A stretch of 49,087 bases of DNA, from positions 1 to 49,087 of the forward strand of contig CAIOSQ010000274.1 of assembly GCA_903860935.1 (NCBI GenBank), written 5' to 3'. The translations under genes were made by a program, and so were the position numbers. The notes beneath the pieces were generated by a model. The model was not told the origin of the DNA. It saw only the letters and a program-made list of their open reading frames with translations, and searched no databases. The DNA comes from an uncultured Rhodospirillales bacterium. Its GTDB lineage: Bacteria > Pseudomonadota > Alphaproteobacteria > CACIAM-22H2. Shown in pieces: positions 25,882 through 34,683 of the stretch (the stretch's first letter is position 1; every line of letters starts with the position of its first letter).

Positions 25882-25946
25882 CATCCCCTGCCGCCAGCCA
25901 TCCCTGCCGCCAGCCATCCCTGCCGCCAGCCATCCCTGCCGCCAGC
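25882..25946. repeat. Short tandem repeat, four copies of ~16 bp (catccctgccgccagc)
   Basis: Direct reading: 25882-25898 (17 nt, one extra C), 25899-25914, 25915-25930, 25931-25946, then sequence diverges. Confidence 0.95.
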
Positions 25947-26081
25947 ACGATTTACGCCCGCCCGCGGGCCTCACGCGCCGTCCATCTCTGGCCGCGCGCG
26001 CGGGATCGTCGGCCCATGTGCCGGCATGTCGCAGGCAACAGGTTATTGCGTGTGGCGATTCCGGAAAAGGATTTAGCGAAC

Positions 26082-27077
26082 TTGCCCGGTGTCCTGCATT
26101 CGACCGACATTGGCGGCTGCCATGCATCCAGCACGCCGGAGCCCGCCAATGACCAACTGCTTCTGTCCCACCCGGCTTGCCTGGACCATGATCCGGGGCC
26201 CGGACATCCGGAATCGCCGGCCCGCCTGCGCGCCGTACTCGCGGCCCTCTCCGCGCCGGGCTTCGCGGGGCTCGCCCGCGCCGAGGCGCCGCGCGCCGGG
26301 ATTGATCTGCTCGAACTTGCCCATCCGCGTCGCCATGCCGAGGCGCTGCTGGCGGCGGTTCCGGCCTCCGGTCACGCGCGGGTCGATGCCGACACGGTGG
26401 TGAGCCCGGGGTCCGGCGAGGCGGCGCTGCGCGCCGTGGGCGCCGTCGTGGCCGCCGTCGACGCGGTGATGGCGGGGACCGCCCGCAATGCCTTCTGCGC
26501 CGTTCGCCCGCCCGGTCACCACGCCGAGGCCGGTACCGCCATGGGCTTCTGCCTGTTCAACGCGGTCGCGATCGGCGCGCTGCACGCGCGGCGCGCCCAT
26601 GGGGTGAGGCGGGTGGCGGTGGTCGATTTCGACGTGCATCACGGCAACGGCACCCAGGCGATCCTGGAGGGCGATCCCGGCTTCTTTTTCGCCTCGACCC
26701 ATCAGATGCCTCTTTACCCGGGCACCGGCGACCCGGCCGAGCGTGGCGTGGCGAAGAACGTGCTCAACGTGGCATTGCGACCGCACGCGGATGGCGATGC
26801 GTTCCGACGCGCCATGACCGAGCGGGTGCTGCCGGCGCTCGATGGCTTCGCGCCGGAACTGATCCTGGTGTCGGCCGGCTTCGACGCCCATCACCGTGAC
26901 CCGCTCGCCGCGATCGATCTCGAGACCGAGGATTACGGCTGGGCGACGACCGCGATCGCCGAGGTCGCGGCGCGGCACGCAGGCGGGCGGCTGGTCTCAT
27001 CCCTCGAGGGCGGGTACGACCTCGTCGCCCTTGGCGAGTCGGCCGCGGCCCATGTCACGGCGCTGATGGCGGCTTGA
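26082..27077 (+). CDS. Histone deacetylase family protein (AcuC/AphA-type)
   Basis: HPACLDHDPGPGHPESPARL, RPPGHHAE, VDFDVHHGNGTQ, SAGFDAHHRDPL motifs. Start uncertain: no in-frame ATG; TTG 26082 or GTG 26052 possible. Confidence 0.9.
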   Translation: MPGVLHSTDIGGCHASSTPEPANDQLLLSHPACLDHDPGPGHPESPARLRAVLAALSAPGFAGLARAEAPRAGIDLLELAHPRRHAEALLAAVPASGHARVDADTVVSPGSGEAALRAVGAVVAAVDAVMAGTARNAFCAVRPPGHHAEAGTAMGFCLFNAVAIGALHARRAHGVRRVAVVDFDVHHGNGTQAILEGDPGFFFASTHQMPLYPGTGDPAERGVAKNVLNVALRPHADGDAFRRAMTERVLPALDGFAPELILVSAGFDAHHRDPLAAIDLETEDYGWATTAIAEVAARHAGGRLVSSLEGGYDLVALGESAAAHVTALMAA

Positions 27078-27975
27078 CGCGCTCGCGCCGCGCCTCGCGA
27101 TGGATGATGAACAGGCCTGAGGCGATGACGATCGCGCCGCCGATCGCCGCGTCACGGGTCGGCGTCTCGCTCCAGATCAGCCAGGCGAGCAGGGCCGTCA
27201 CGATCAGCGAGAAATACTCGAAGGGCATCACGATCGCGGGCGGGGCATATTGAAAGGCACGGGTGAGGGCGATCTGCGCCACCCCGCCGACCAGTCCCAG
27301 CGCCAGAAGAAGCGCGAGGTCGGCGAGCGTGTCCGGCGTGACCCAGACGAAGGGCAGGATCGGCAGCGTCGCCAGCGTCACCAAGGCCATGTAGACGAAC
27401 ACGATCGTCTCGCCCGGCTCGTCACGCGCGAGTTGTCGGATCGAGATCACCACCACCGCGTAGGCGAGCGCGCTGGACAGCGCCAGGGCGCCGCCGATCG
27501 CCGCCGCGTGCTGGGCTCCCGACAGCATGGCGCCGGGCTGGAGCATGACGATCACGCCGGCGAAGCCGGCCACCACGGCGAGCCAGCGGCGCCATCCGAC
27601 GGCCTCGCCCAGCAGCGGCACGGAGAGCGCGGTGACGAAGATCGGCGCGGCGAAGTTGATGGCCACCACGTCCGCCGCCGGCAGGTACTGGAACGCGGCG
27701 AAGCTGGTCGCCATCGCGAACATCCCGAAGCCGCCGCGCACGAGATGCCCCAGCGGTCGGTTTGGCCGCATGAGCGCGAGGCCGCGCGGATGGCGGTGCA
27801 TGAGCGCCAGCGCCGGGATCAGGGCGAGCGCGCAGCGGAAGAACATCAGCTGGACCAGCGAGAAGCGCGGCCCGAGCCATTTCACCGTCAGGAAGACGAG
27901 CGAGAACAGCACGACGCTGGACAGCATCGCCACGATGCCGCGCAGCACCCGGTCGGGAGCGCGTCCGGTCTGCAT
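27055..27975 (-). CDS. DMT-superfamily (EamA) transporter
   Basis: Ten TM helices in two EamA-like halves; ends 23 bp inside the convergent HDAC-like gene. Confidence 0.88.
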   Translation of the reverse strand: MQTGRAPDRVLRGIVAMLSSVVLFSLVFLTVKWLGPRFSLVQLMFFRCALALIPALALMHRHPRGLALMRPNRPLGHLVRGGFGMFAMATSFAAFQYLPAADVVAINFAAPIFVTALSVPLLGEAVGWRRWLAVVAGFAGVIVMLQPGAMLSGAQHAAAIGGALALSSALAYAVVVISIRQLARDEPGETIVFVYMALVTLATLPILPFVWVTPDTLADLALLLALGLVGGVAQIALTRAFQYAPPAIVMPFEYFSLIVTALLAWLIWSETPTRDAAIGGAIVIASGLFIIHREARRERVKPPSAP

Positions 27976-27979
27976 GCGC

Positions 27980-29017
27980 TCAGGCCCTCCGCCCGGCGCC
28001 GAGTTCGGTCAGCATCCGCAGCCGCGAGAGATTGGCGCGCAGACGCAGCACGAGGCTCTCCATGAGCGGCCGCGCGCCATCCAGGGCGCGGGCCAGCCGC
28101 GATTCCGTGTCGGCATCCTCGACGAGCGGTGCGAAGCGGGCGACGGCGTCGAGGAAATCCGTCTCCGCCTCCAGCCCATCCTCGTAGCTGCGGATCACGC
28201 GCCCGATGGCGCCGCGCTGCGCGTAGGGTAGATCCGCCGCCGCCCGCTTCAGGGCGGCGATCTTCGCCAGCGCCGCGGCCAGGGCCTCGCCGCGCTCTTC
28301 GGCCACGGCGACGATATCCGTGCGCGCGACGGGATCGAGCCGGCCGCGCCTCGCGAAGCCGTCGATGGCGCGCAGCACGATGGCGTTGCCGCGCCAGCGC
28401 GCCGCCTGCAACTCACGCTCCGGCAGCGGGTCGGAATCCGGCGTCAGGAGCCCGGCGACGAGATCGGCGAAGACCATGTCGGCGCGCACCTGGACGTCGA
28501 GCAGCTGGATCAGGGTCGCGCCCAGGGCGGCGGCGTCCGCGCGCGCGAGCGGCCCGAGCGCGATCGCGATCGTGGCGAGGCGCGGCAACCCGTCGGCGCA
28601 GGCCTCGAGCCCGGCGCGCATGCGCGCGACCTGTTCCTGAACGTCGGCCGCCAGGGCCAATTGCTCGTCGTCGCCGATGGCGAAAGGCGGAAGGCCGGCA
28701 AGGCCGTGACGTGTCTCCGCCGCAGCCTGGGCAAGGGCGGCGACCGTCGGCTCCACTGGCGGCGGCTCGACCCCGGCACCGGGCTGTCGCGCACGCACGA
28801 CCAGGGCGACGAAGGCGCCGGCCAACTGGCTGGCATCCAGCATGCGCTGCACCGCGTCGAGACGCGGCTGCATCCAGTCCTCGAAGGCAGCGGCCGCCGC
28901 CGCGTCGCGGGCGGGGGCCGCGCGGGCGGGTTCGTGGAGGACCGGCTGCTCCGCCGGCGCGCAGGCCATGAGTGCGGCGCCGATCGCGAGCGCGGCCAGG
29001 ACATGGGGAATGCGCAT
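27980..29017 (-). CDS. Hypothetical lipoprotein, alpha-helical
   Basis: MRIPHVLAALAIGAALMAC lipobox; no recognised domain; Ala-rich helical protein. Confidence 0.7.
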   Translation of the reverse strand: MRIPHVLAALAIGAALMACAPAEQPVLHEPARAAPARDAAAAAAFEDWMQPRLDAVQRMLDASQLAGAFVALVVRARQPGAGVEPPPVEPTVAALAQAAAETRHGLAGLPPFAIGDDEQLALAADVQEQVARMRAGLEACADGLPRLATIAIALGPLARADAAALGATLIQLLDVQVRADMVFADLVAGLLTPDSDPLPERELQAARWRGNAIVLRAIDGFARRGRLDPVARTDIVAVAEERGEALAAALAKIAALKRAAADLPYAQRGAIGRVIRSYEDGLEAETDFLDAVARFAPLVEDADTESRLARALDGARPLMESLVLRLRANLSRLRMLTELGAGRRA

Positions 29018-29155
29018 GCCCATCCATCCTAGCCGCAAACCGTTTCCTTCGGTGCATCCTTTCCCGGGCGTGCCTGATGCGTGGAGGTCGGTTGCGCGGG
29101 AGATTGCCCCGCGCCGTGGCGGGGCTGTAGCTTGCGGCCGACAAGGAGACCGGAC

Positions 29156-29407
29156 ATGGCCCAGCCCCCGACCGATGGCGACATCGCTGCGCTCAGCTTC
29201 GAGGACGCCCTCAAGGAACTCGAGGAGATCGTCCGCGCCCTCGAACAGGGGAAGGGGCGGCTCGAGGATGCGATCCGCAACTACGAGCGTGGCGCCGCGC
29301 TGAAGGCGCATTGCGAGCGCAAGCTCGCCGAGGCGGAGGCGCGGATCGAACAGATCACGCTCGGTGCGGGTGGCACCCCCGCCGCGCAGCCTGCCCGCTT
29401 CGAGTGA
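29156..29407 (+). CDS. xseB: Exodeoxyribonuclease VII small subunit
   Basis: LSFEDALKELEEIVRALEQGKGRLEDAIRNYERGAALKAHCERKLAEAEARIEQI; adjacent to ispA. Confidence 0.95.
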   Translation: MAQPPTDGDIAALSFEDALKELEEIVRALEQGKGRLEDAIRNYERGAALKAHCERKLAEAEARIEQITLGAGGTPAAQPARFE

Positions 29408-29417
29408 CCGAGCCGCG

Positions 29418-30308
29418 ATGACGCCCGATCTCGCGGATGCGCTGGCGAGCGATGCGGCCCGGGTGGAGGCCGCGCTCGATGGGCTGCTGACGCCGCCGGC
29501 GGGGCCGGAACGGCGCGTTTTCGAGGCGATGCGCTATGCGTGTCTGGCGGGCGGCAAGCGCTTGCGGCCCTTCCTGGTCCTCGAATCATGTCGGCTCTGC
29601 GACAGCGACGGCGAGGGCGCGCTGCGCATCGCGGCCGCGCTGGAGATGGTCCATTGCTATTCGCTGGTCCATGACGACCTGCCGGCGATGGACGACGACG
29701 ACATGCGCCGCGGTCGTCCGACGGTGCACAAGGCGTTCGACGAGGCGACCGCGATCCTCGCCGGCGACGGATTGCTGACCCGGGCCTTCGAGGTGCTCGC
29801 CGACCCGGCGACCCATCCCGATGGCGGGACGCGCGCGGCGCTCGTCCTTGCCCTCGCGCGCGCCGCGGGGCCCGACGGGATGGTCGGCGGGCAGATGATC
29901 GATCTCGCGGTCGAACATGTCGTCACCGGGATCGGCGAGATCACGCGCCTGCAGCGGCTCAAGACCGGGGCGCTCATCCAGTTCGCCTGCGAGGCCGGGG
30001 CGCTCGCCGCCCGCGCGCCCACGCCGCTTCACGACGCGCTGCGGTTCTACGCGCAGGATTTCGGGCTTGCCTTCCAGATGATCGACGACCTGCTCGACGT
30101 GGAGGGCAGCGCGGCGGCGATGGGCAAGGCCGTCGGCAAGGACGCCGCGCGCGGCAAGGCGACTTTCGTCTCGCTCCTTGGTGTCGATCGCGCCCGCGAC
30201 CAGGCGCATCGGCTCGCCGATCAGGCGGCGGCGCATCTCGCGCCGTTCGGGCGACGCGCTGGACGGCTGCGCGACCTCGCCGCCTGGGTCGTCAAGCGAA
30301 CATCCTGA
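29418..30308 (+). CDS. ispA: Polyprenyl (farnesyl/geranyl) diphosphate synthase
   Basis: GGKRLRPFLVLESC, HDDLPAMDDDDMRRGRPTVHK first Asp-rich motif, QMIDDLLDVEG second motif. Confidence 0.95.
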   Translation: MTPDLADALASDAARVEAALDGLLTPPAGPERRVFEAMRYACLAGGKRLRPFLVLESCRLCDSDGEGALRIAAALEMVHCYSLVHDDLPAMDDDDMRRGRPTVHKAFDEATAILAGDGLLTRAFEVLADPATHPDGGTRAALVLALARAAGPDGMVGGQMIDLAVEHVVTGIGEITRLQRLKTGALIQFACEAGALAARAPTPLHDALRFYAQDFGLAFQMIDDLLDVEGSAAAMGKAVGKDAARGKATFVSLLGVDRARDQAHRLADQAAAHLAPFGRRAGRLRDLAAWVVKRTS

Positions 30309-30397
30309 GCGCCGCCGACCCGGCGCCGTTTCGATTGCGCGCCTTCACCACCTGGCGCGCGATCGCCGGAGACGCGAATCACGCGTCAAAACAGATA

Positions 30398-30443
30398 TCT
30401 AGAGCAAGATCCGCGCTTCTATCGGCGCGAATCTTGCTCTAGA
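30398..30443. repeat. Inverted repeat, 19-bp arms with one mismatch and 8-nt loop
   Basis: tctagagcaagatccgcgc - ttctatcg - gcgcgaatcttgctctaga read directly. Confidence 0.9.
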
Positions 30444-30454
30444 AGCGCGGCATC

Positions 30455-31861
30455 ATGGATGCCGTAGCCGCCCCCCGCGTCGCCGCGATACCGCCGCCGG
30501 AGGACCGCGCCTGGCGTCACGAGATCGCCGCTACGGGGCGCCTCGCGCTGCCGATCGTCGCCACCCAACTCGCCCAGGTCTCGATCATGACGGTCGATGT
30601 CCTGTTGCTCGGCTGGCTCGGGGCGGAGGCCCTGGCGGCCGGCGCGGTCGGCTGGAACCTGTTCTTCATGGTGATGGTCAGCGGCTTCGGCATCTGCATG
30701 GCGACGGCGCCGATGATGGCGCAGGCGATCGGGCGCGGTCGCGGCCATCTGCGCGACGTCCGGCGCAGCATGCGCCAGGGTTTCTGGGCCGCCGGCCTGG
30801 TCACGCTCCTGGGCATGCTTTTGCTGGCCCAGGCGGAGCCGATCTTGCACCTGCTACGCCAGGACCCGGAACTGATCGCCGCCGCATCCGACTATGTCGC
30901 GGTCCTGTCCTGGGGATTGCTGCCGGCGCTGTGGTTCATGGTGCTGCGCCAGTTCGTGGCCGTGCTCCAGCGTCCGCGCGCGGCGCTCGTGGTCCAGGTC
31001 GTCGCCTTCGCCGTCAACGCGGTCGGCAATTACGGGCTGATCTTCGGGCATTTCGGGATGCCGGCGTTGGGCATCGTCGGCTCCGGGCTTGCCAGCACGA
31101 TCGCCAACTGGCTGGCCTTTCTCGCCCTGCTGGGCTTCGTGCTGCTGGACCGCCGGATGCGCAGGTATCGCCTGTTAGGACGGTTCTGGCGCGCCGACTG
31201 GCAGAGGCTGCGCGAGTTGGTGCGGATCGGCCTTCCCGTCTCGGGCGTGCTTCTGCTCGAGGTGGCGGTATTCTCCGCCGCCGTCTACGTGCTCGGTGTC
31301 ATCGGCACCGCGCAGCTCGCCGCGCATCAGATCGCGATCCAGTGCGCGGCTGTCACCTTCATGGTGCCGTTCGGTCTCGCCCAGGCGGCGACGGTGCGGG
31401 TCGGGATCGCCGCCGGCGCGGGGGATCGCGAGGCGGTACGACGCGCCGGGTGGACCGCCTTCCTTCTCGGGCTCGCCTTCATGGGAACCATGGCGATCTC
31501 GCTGTGGCTGCTGCGCTGGCCGATCGTGGGGCTCTTCCTAGATCTCGCCGTGCCCGCGAACCTCGTCGTCGCGGCCTTCGCGGTCGAGTTCCTGGCGATC
31601 GCGGCGATCTTCCAGGTCTTCGACGGAGCGCAGACCATCGCGATGGGCGCGCTGCGCGGTCTCAAGGACACCCGCGTGCCCATGGCCATCGCCGCCTTCG
31701 GCTATTGGGGGCTCGGCTTCACCATCGGATGCGTCGCCGCGTTCCAGTTCGGCCTCGGTGGCGTCGGCGTCTGGATCGGCCTTGCGATCGGCCTTGCGGC
31801 GGTCGCGCTCCTGGCGACGGGACGTTTCGCGGCGCGCGAGCGGTTGGGGCTCCTGTCGTGA
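30455..31861 (+). CDS. MATE-family efflux transporter
   Basis: ~12 TM helices; LALPIVATQLAQVSIMTVDVLLLGWLGAEALAAGAVG; GALRGLKDTRVPM motif. Confidence 0.92.
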   Translation: MDAVAAPRVAAIPPPEDRAWRHEIAATGRLALPIVATQLAQVSIMTVDVLLLGWLGAEALAAGAVGWNLFFMVMVSGFGICMATAPMMAQAIGRGRGHLRDVRRSMRQGFWAAGLVTLLGMLLLAQAEPILHLLRQDPELIAAASDYVAVLSWGLLPALWFMVLRQFVAVLQRPRAALVVQVVAFAVNAVGNYGLIFGHFGMPALGIVGSGLASTIANWLAFLALLGFVLLDRRMRRYRLLGRFWRADWQRLRELVRIGLPVSGVLLLEVAVFSAAVYVLGVIGTAQLAAHQIAIQCAAVTFMVPFGLAQAATVRVGIAAGAGDREAVRRAGWTAFLLGLAFMGTMAISLWLLRWPIVGLFLDLAVPANLVVAAFAVEFLAIAAIFQVFDGAQTIAMGALRGLKDTRVPMAIAAFGYWGLGFTIGCVAAFQFGLGGVGVWIGLAIGLAAVALLATGRFAARERLGLLS

Positions 31862-32601
31862 GTGGCGCGGGACGGCAGCGCGCGGATGTCGCGCTCGTGG
31901 AGCGCGGGCTGGTCGAGAGCCGCGCGCGGGCCCAGGCCGTGATCCTCGCCGGGCTGGTGTTCAGCGGCGAGCGGCGGATCGACAAGGCCGGCGCACCGGT
32001 CGCCTCCGACCAGCCGCTCGAGTTGCGTGGCCGCGATCATCCCTGGGTCAGCCGCGGCGGGCTCAAGCTCGACCATGCGCTGCGCAGCTTCGCGATCGAC
32101 GCGACGGGCGCGGTCGCCATCGATGTCGGCGCCTCGACCGGCGGCTTCACCGACGTGCTGCTCGCCCGTGGCGCCGCGCGCGTCCATGCCGTCGATGTCG
32201 GCCATGGCCAGTTGGCCTGGAAGCTGCGCCAGGACGCCCGCGTCGTGGTCCACGAAAAGACGAACGCCCGGCATCTGGACCGCGCGCGCATTCCGGAACC
32301 GGTCGACATCGTCGTCTGCGACGCCAGCTTCATCGGGCTGGAAACGGTGCTGCCCGCGGCGCTCGCCCTGGCGCGGCCCGGCGCGTGGCTGGTCGCGCTG
32401 ATCAAGCCGCAATTCGAGGTCGGCGCCGCGCGTGTCGGCAAGGGCGGGGTCGTGCGCGATCCGGCCCTGCACGAGGAGGTCTGCGCGCGCATCGCCGCAT
32501 GGCTGCCCACGCAGGGTTGGCAGGTTGCGGGCCTTGCCGAGAGCCCTATCCTGGGTCCTGAAGGCAACAAGGAGTTCCTGATCGCGGCACGCAAGGACTG
32601 A
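31858..32601 (+). CDS. tlyA: TlyA-family rRNA methyltransferase/hemolysin
   Basis: S4-like N-terminus RADVALVERGLVESRARAQAVILAGLV; VSRGGLKLDHAL; DVGASTGGFTDVLL; KPQFEVG. GTG start overlapping the MATE stop. Confidence 0.93.
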   Translation: MSGAGRQRADVALVERGLVESRARAQAVILAGLVFSGERRIDKAGAPVASDQPLELRGRDHPWVSRGGLKLDHALRSFAIDATGAVAIDVGASTGGFTDVLLARGAARVHAVDVGHGQLAWKLRQDARVVVHEKTNARHLDRARIPEPVDIVVCDASFIGLETVLPAALALARPGAWLVALIKPQFEVGAARVGKGGVVRDPALHEEVCARIAAWLPTQGWQVAGLAESPILGPEGNKEFLIAARKD

Positions 32602-32634
32602 CCGGTCCCGCGCGACGACGATCGCATCGCCCCC

Positions 32635-34176
32635 ATGGACAAGCCCGATCCCTCCGCGTCTCCCGCGCCCGGCCTCGCGCCGCGCGACGTCTCGCTCGTC
32701 ATCGTCGGCGCGATGATCGCGATCTTCCTGGCGGCGCTGGACCAGACGATCGTCGCCACCGCGTTGCCGTCGATCGCCCGGGATCTCGGCGATGTCGCGT
32801 TGCTGTCCTGGGTGGTCACCGCCTACATGGTGACGTCGATCTGCGCGACCGCGGTCGCGGGCAAGCTCAGCGACGTCCATGGCCGCCGCCGCCTGATGCT
32901 CGCGGCGCTCGCGATCTTCGTCCTCGCCTCGGTGTTCTGCGCCCTGGCCGAGAGCATGCCGGCGCTGATCGCCGCGCGCGCGCTCAAGGGTGTCGGCGGC
33001 GGCGCGCTGGTCACGCTGGCGCAGACCATCGTCGCGGACGTCGTCAGCCCGCGCGAGCGCGGCCGCTACGCGGCGCATTTCTCGGGCATGTGGGCGATCG
33101 CCTCGCTGCTCGGCCCGACGATCGGCGGCGCGCTGACCCAATATGTCGGCTGGCACTGGATCTTCTGGATCAACCTGCCGCTCGGCCTGGTCGCGCTGGT
33201 CGCGGTCGACAGCGTGCTGCGCAAGCTGCCGGTGCGCGCGGCGCCCGGCCGGATCGACGCGCCGAGCATGGCGTTGCTGCCGCTTGCGACGACGGCGATG
33301 CTCTTCGCCCTGTCCTGGGGCGGCGTGCGCCATCCCTGGCTGTCGCTGCCTGTGCTGGGCGCGGCCTCGCTCGCGCTGATCGCCGGCTGGATGTTCTGGC
33401 GCCGGCAGCACGGGCTCGACGAGCCTGTCTTCGCGCCCGGCTTCCTCGCCGATCCCGTGGTCGGCCGTGTGCTGCCGGCGATGTTCTTCGGCTTCGGCGC
33501 CTATCTCGCGCTGGCCATCACCCTGCCGGTCTTCCTGCAGGTCGTGCTGCGCCAGTCGCCCGGGGATGCGGGGCTGTTGATGATTCCGCTCACCTTCTCG
33601 ACGACCATCACCGCCTACTGGTCAGGACGTTTCCTGCGCAGGACCGGGAATTACCGCCGTCCGCCGCTGCTCGGCTTCCCTTTGGCTGCCGCCTCGGCGC
33701 TGATCTTCGCGGTCTTCGTCGACCATGCGACGCCGTGGTCGACGGCGCTCCTGATGCTGGGGATCGGGCTCGGCATCGGCCCGATCTTCCCGACCGCGAT
33801 CGTGGCGGCGCAGAACGCGGTGGCGCCGCGCGACATCGGTGCCGTCACCGGGGCGGTGGGCTATGCGCGCTCGCTCGGCGGCGCGGTCGGCGCGGCCGCG
33901 GCCACGGCGCTGGTGCTGGCGCTCGTGCCGCGCGGCGGCGAGCTGCGCGGCCTCGACGATCTCGTGCGCGCACAGCTGGGAACGGCGGAGCGCGCGATGG
34001 TGGCCGGGGCCTATCGCTGGCTGTTCGTCGCGATCGCGATCATGATTTTCGTCGGCTGGGCGATGTACAGCCGGGTCGTGGCCCTGCCCCTGCGCACGCA
34101 GCCCGCGATGGGCGGCGGCCAAGGTCAGCCCGCGTCGGGAGCGTCGCCCTCCGGAGCCTCGCGCGACGGCCAATAG
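32635..34176 (+). CDS. MFS transporter, DHA2 (EmrB/QacA) family
   Basis: 14 TM-like profile; ALDQTIVATALPSIARDLG; GKLSDVHGRRRLML; WHWIFWINLPLG. Confidence 0.92.
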   Translation: MDKPDPSASPAPGLAPRDVSLVIVGAMIAIFLAALDQTIVATALPSIARDLGDVALLSWVVTAYMVTSICATAVAGKLSDVHGRRRLMLAALAIFVLASVFCALAESMPALIAARALKGVGGGALVTLAQTIVADVVSPRERGRYAAHFSGMWAIASLLGPTIGGALTQYVGWHWIFWINLPLGLVALVAVDSVLRKLPVRAAPGRIDAPSMALLPLATTAMLFALSWGGVRHPWLSLPVLGAASLALIAGWMFWRRQHGLDEPVFAPGFLADPVVGRVLPAMFFGFGAYLALAITLPVFLQVVLRQSPGDAGLLMIPLTFSTTITAYWSGRFLRRTGNYRRPPLLGFPLAAASALIFAVFVDHATPWSTALLMLGIGLGIGPIFPTAIVAAQNAVAPRDIGAVTGAVGYARSLGGAVGAAAATALVLALVPRGGELRGLDDLVRAQLGTAERAMVAGAYRWLFVAIAIMIFVGWAMYSRVVALPLRTQPAMGGGQGQPASGASPSGASRDGQ

Positions 34177-34670
34177 GCTTCGATCGTCGGGATCATGTCC
34201 GTCGCGCGGTGGTCGAGGCCCTGCGCGATGATCGAGATGCCGAAGGGCATACCGGCCGCTTTGACCACCGGATCGCCGAGCATCCGCTTGCCCAGCCGGA
34301 TCCGCGCGAACACATCCGGGTCGATCTCGATGTCGAGCCGCCCGCCACCGATCAGGATCAGGCTGCGCGTGGCGCCGACGCGGGTGATCGCGTGCCACGG
34401 GATCGCCGTGTCGGTGGCCTGGGGCAGGGCCATCCCCTCGGGGCCGATCGCCACGACCGGCGTCGGGTCGAGAAAGCGCTGCAGGCATTGCCAGACATGG
34501 ACGCCGAGCAGCCCCGCCACCATCAGCGCGCCGATCCAGGGCGTCTCGGAATCGCCGACATTGGCGCGCACGTACCAGAGCGCGCCGAGCACGACCGCGA
34601 GGCCCATCGTGCCGTTCATCGCCGCGACGACGCGCGAATGGCGCACGACCAGACGAGGGGTGCCCGTCAT
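34125..34670 (-). CDS. Hypothetical membrane protein (STM3941/PH-domain-like)
   Basis: Two N-terminal TM segments then WHAITRVGATRSLILIGGGRLDIEI; overlaps the MFS 3' end by 52 bp. Confidence 0.6.
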   Translation of the reverse strand: MTGTPRLVVRHSRVVAAMNGTMGLAVVLGALWYVRANVGDSETPWIGALMVAGLLGVHVWQCLQRFLDPTPVVAIGPEGMALPQATDTAIPWHAITRVGATRSLILIGGGRLDIEIDPDVFARIRLGKRMLGDPVVKAAGMPFGISIIAQGLDHRATDMIPTIEAYWPSREAPEGDAPDAG

Positions 34671-34683
34671 CGCGGTGCCGGGC

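Noticed and set aside
25882-25946. Possible CRISPR array or transposon end
   Set aside because: Units are directly contiguous with no spacers, only 16 bp long, and no cas or transposase genes are nearby.
23874-26081. Upstream extension of the histone-deacetylase ORF (1067 aa in the track)
   Set aside because: Antisense of the oxidoreductase fusion gene. Only the part after ~26052-26082 matches a deacetylase.
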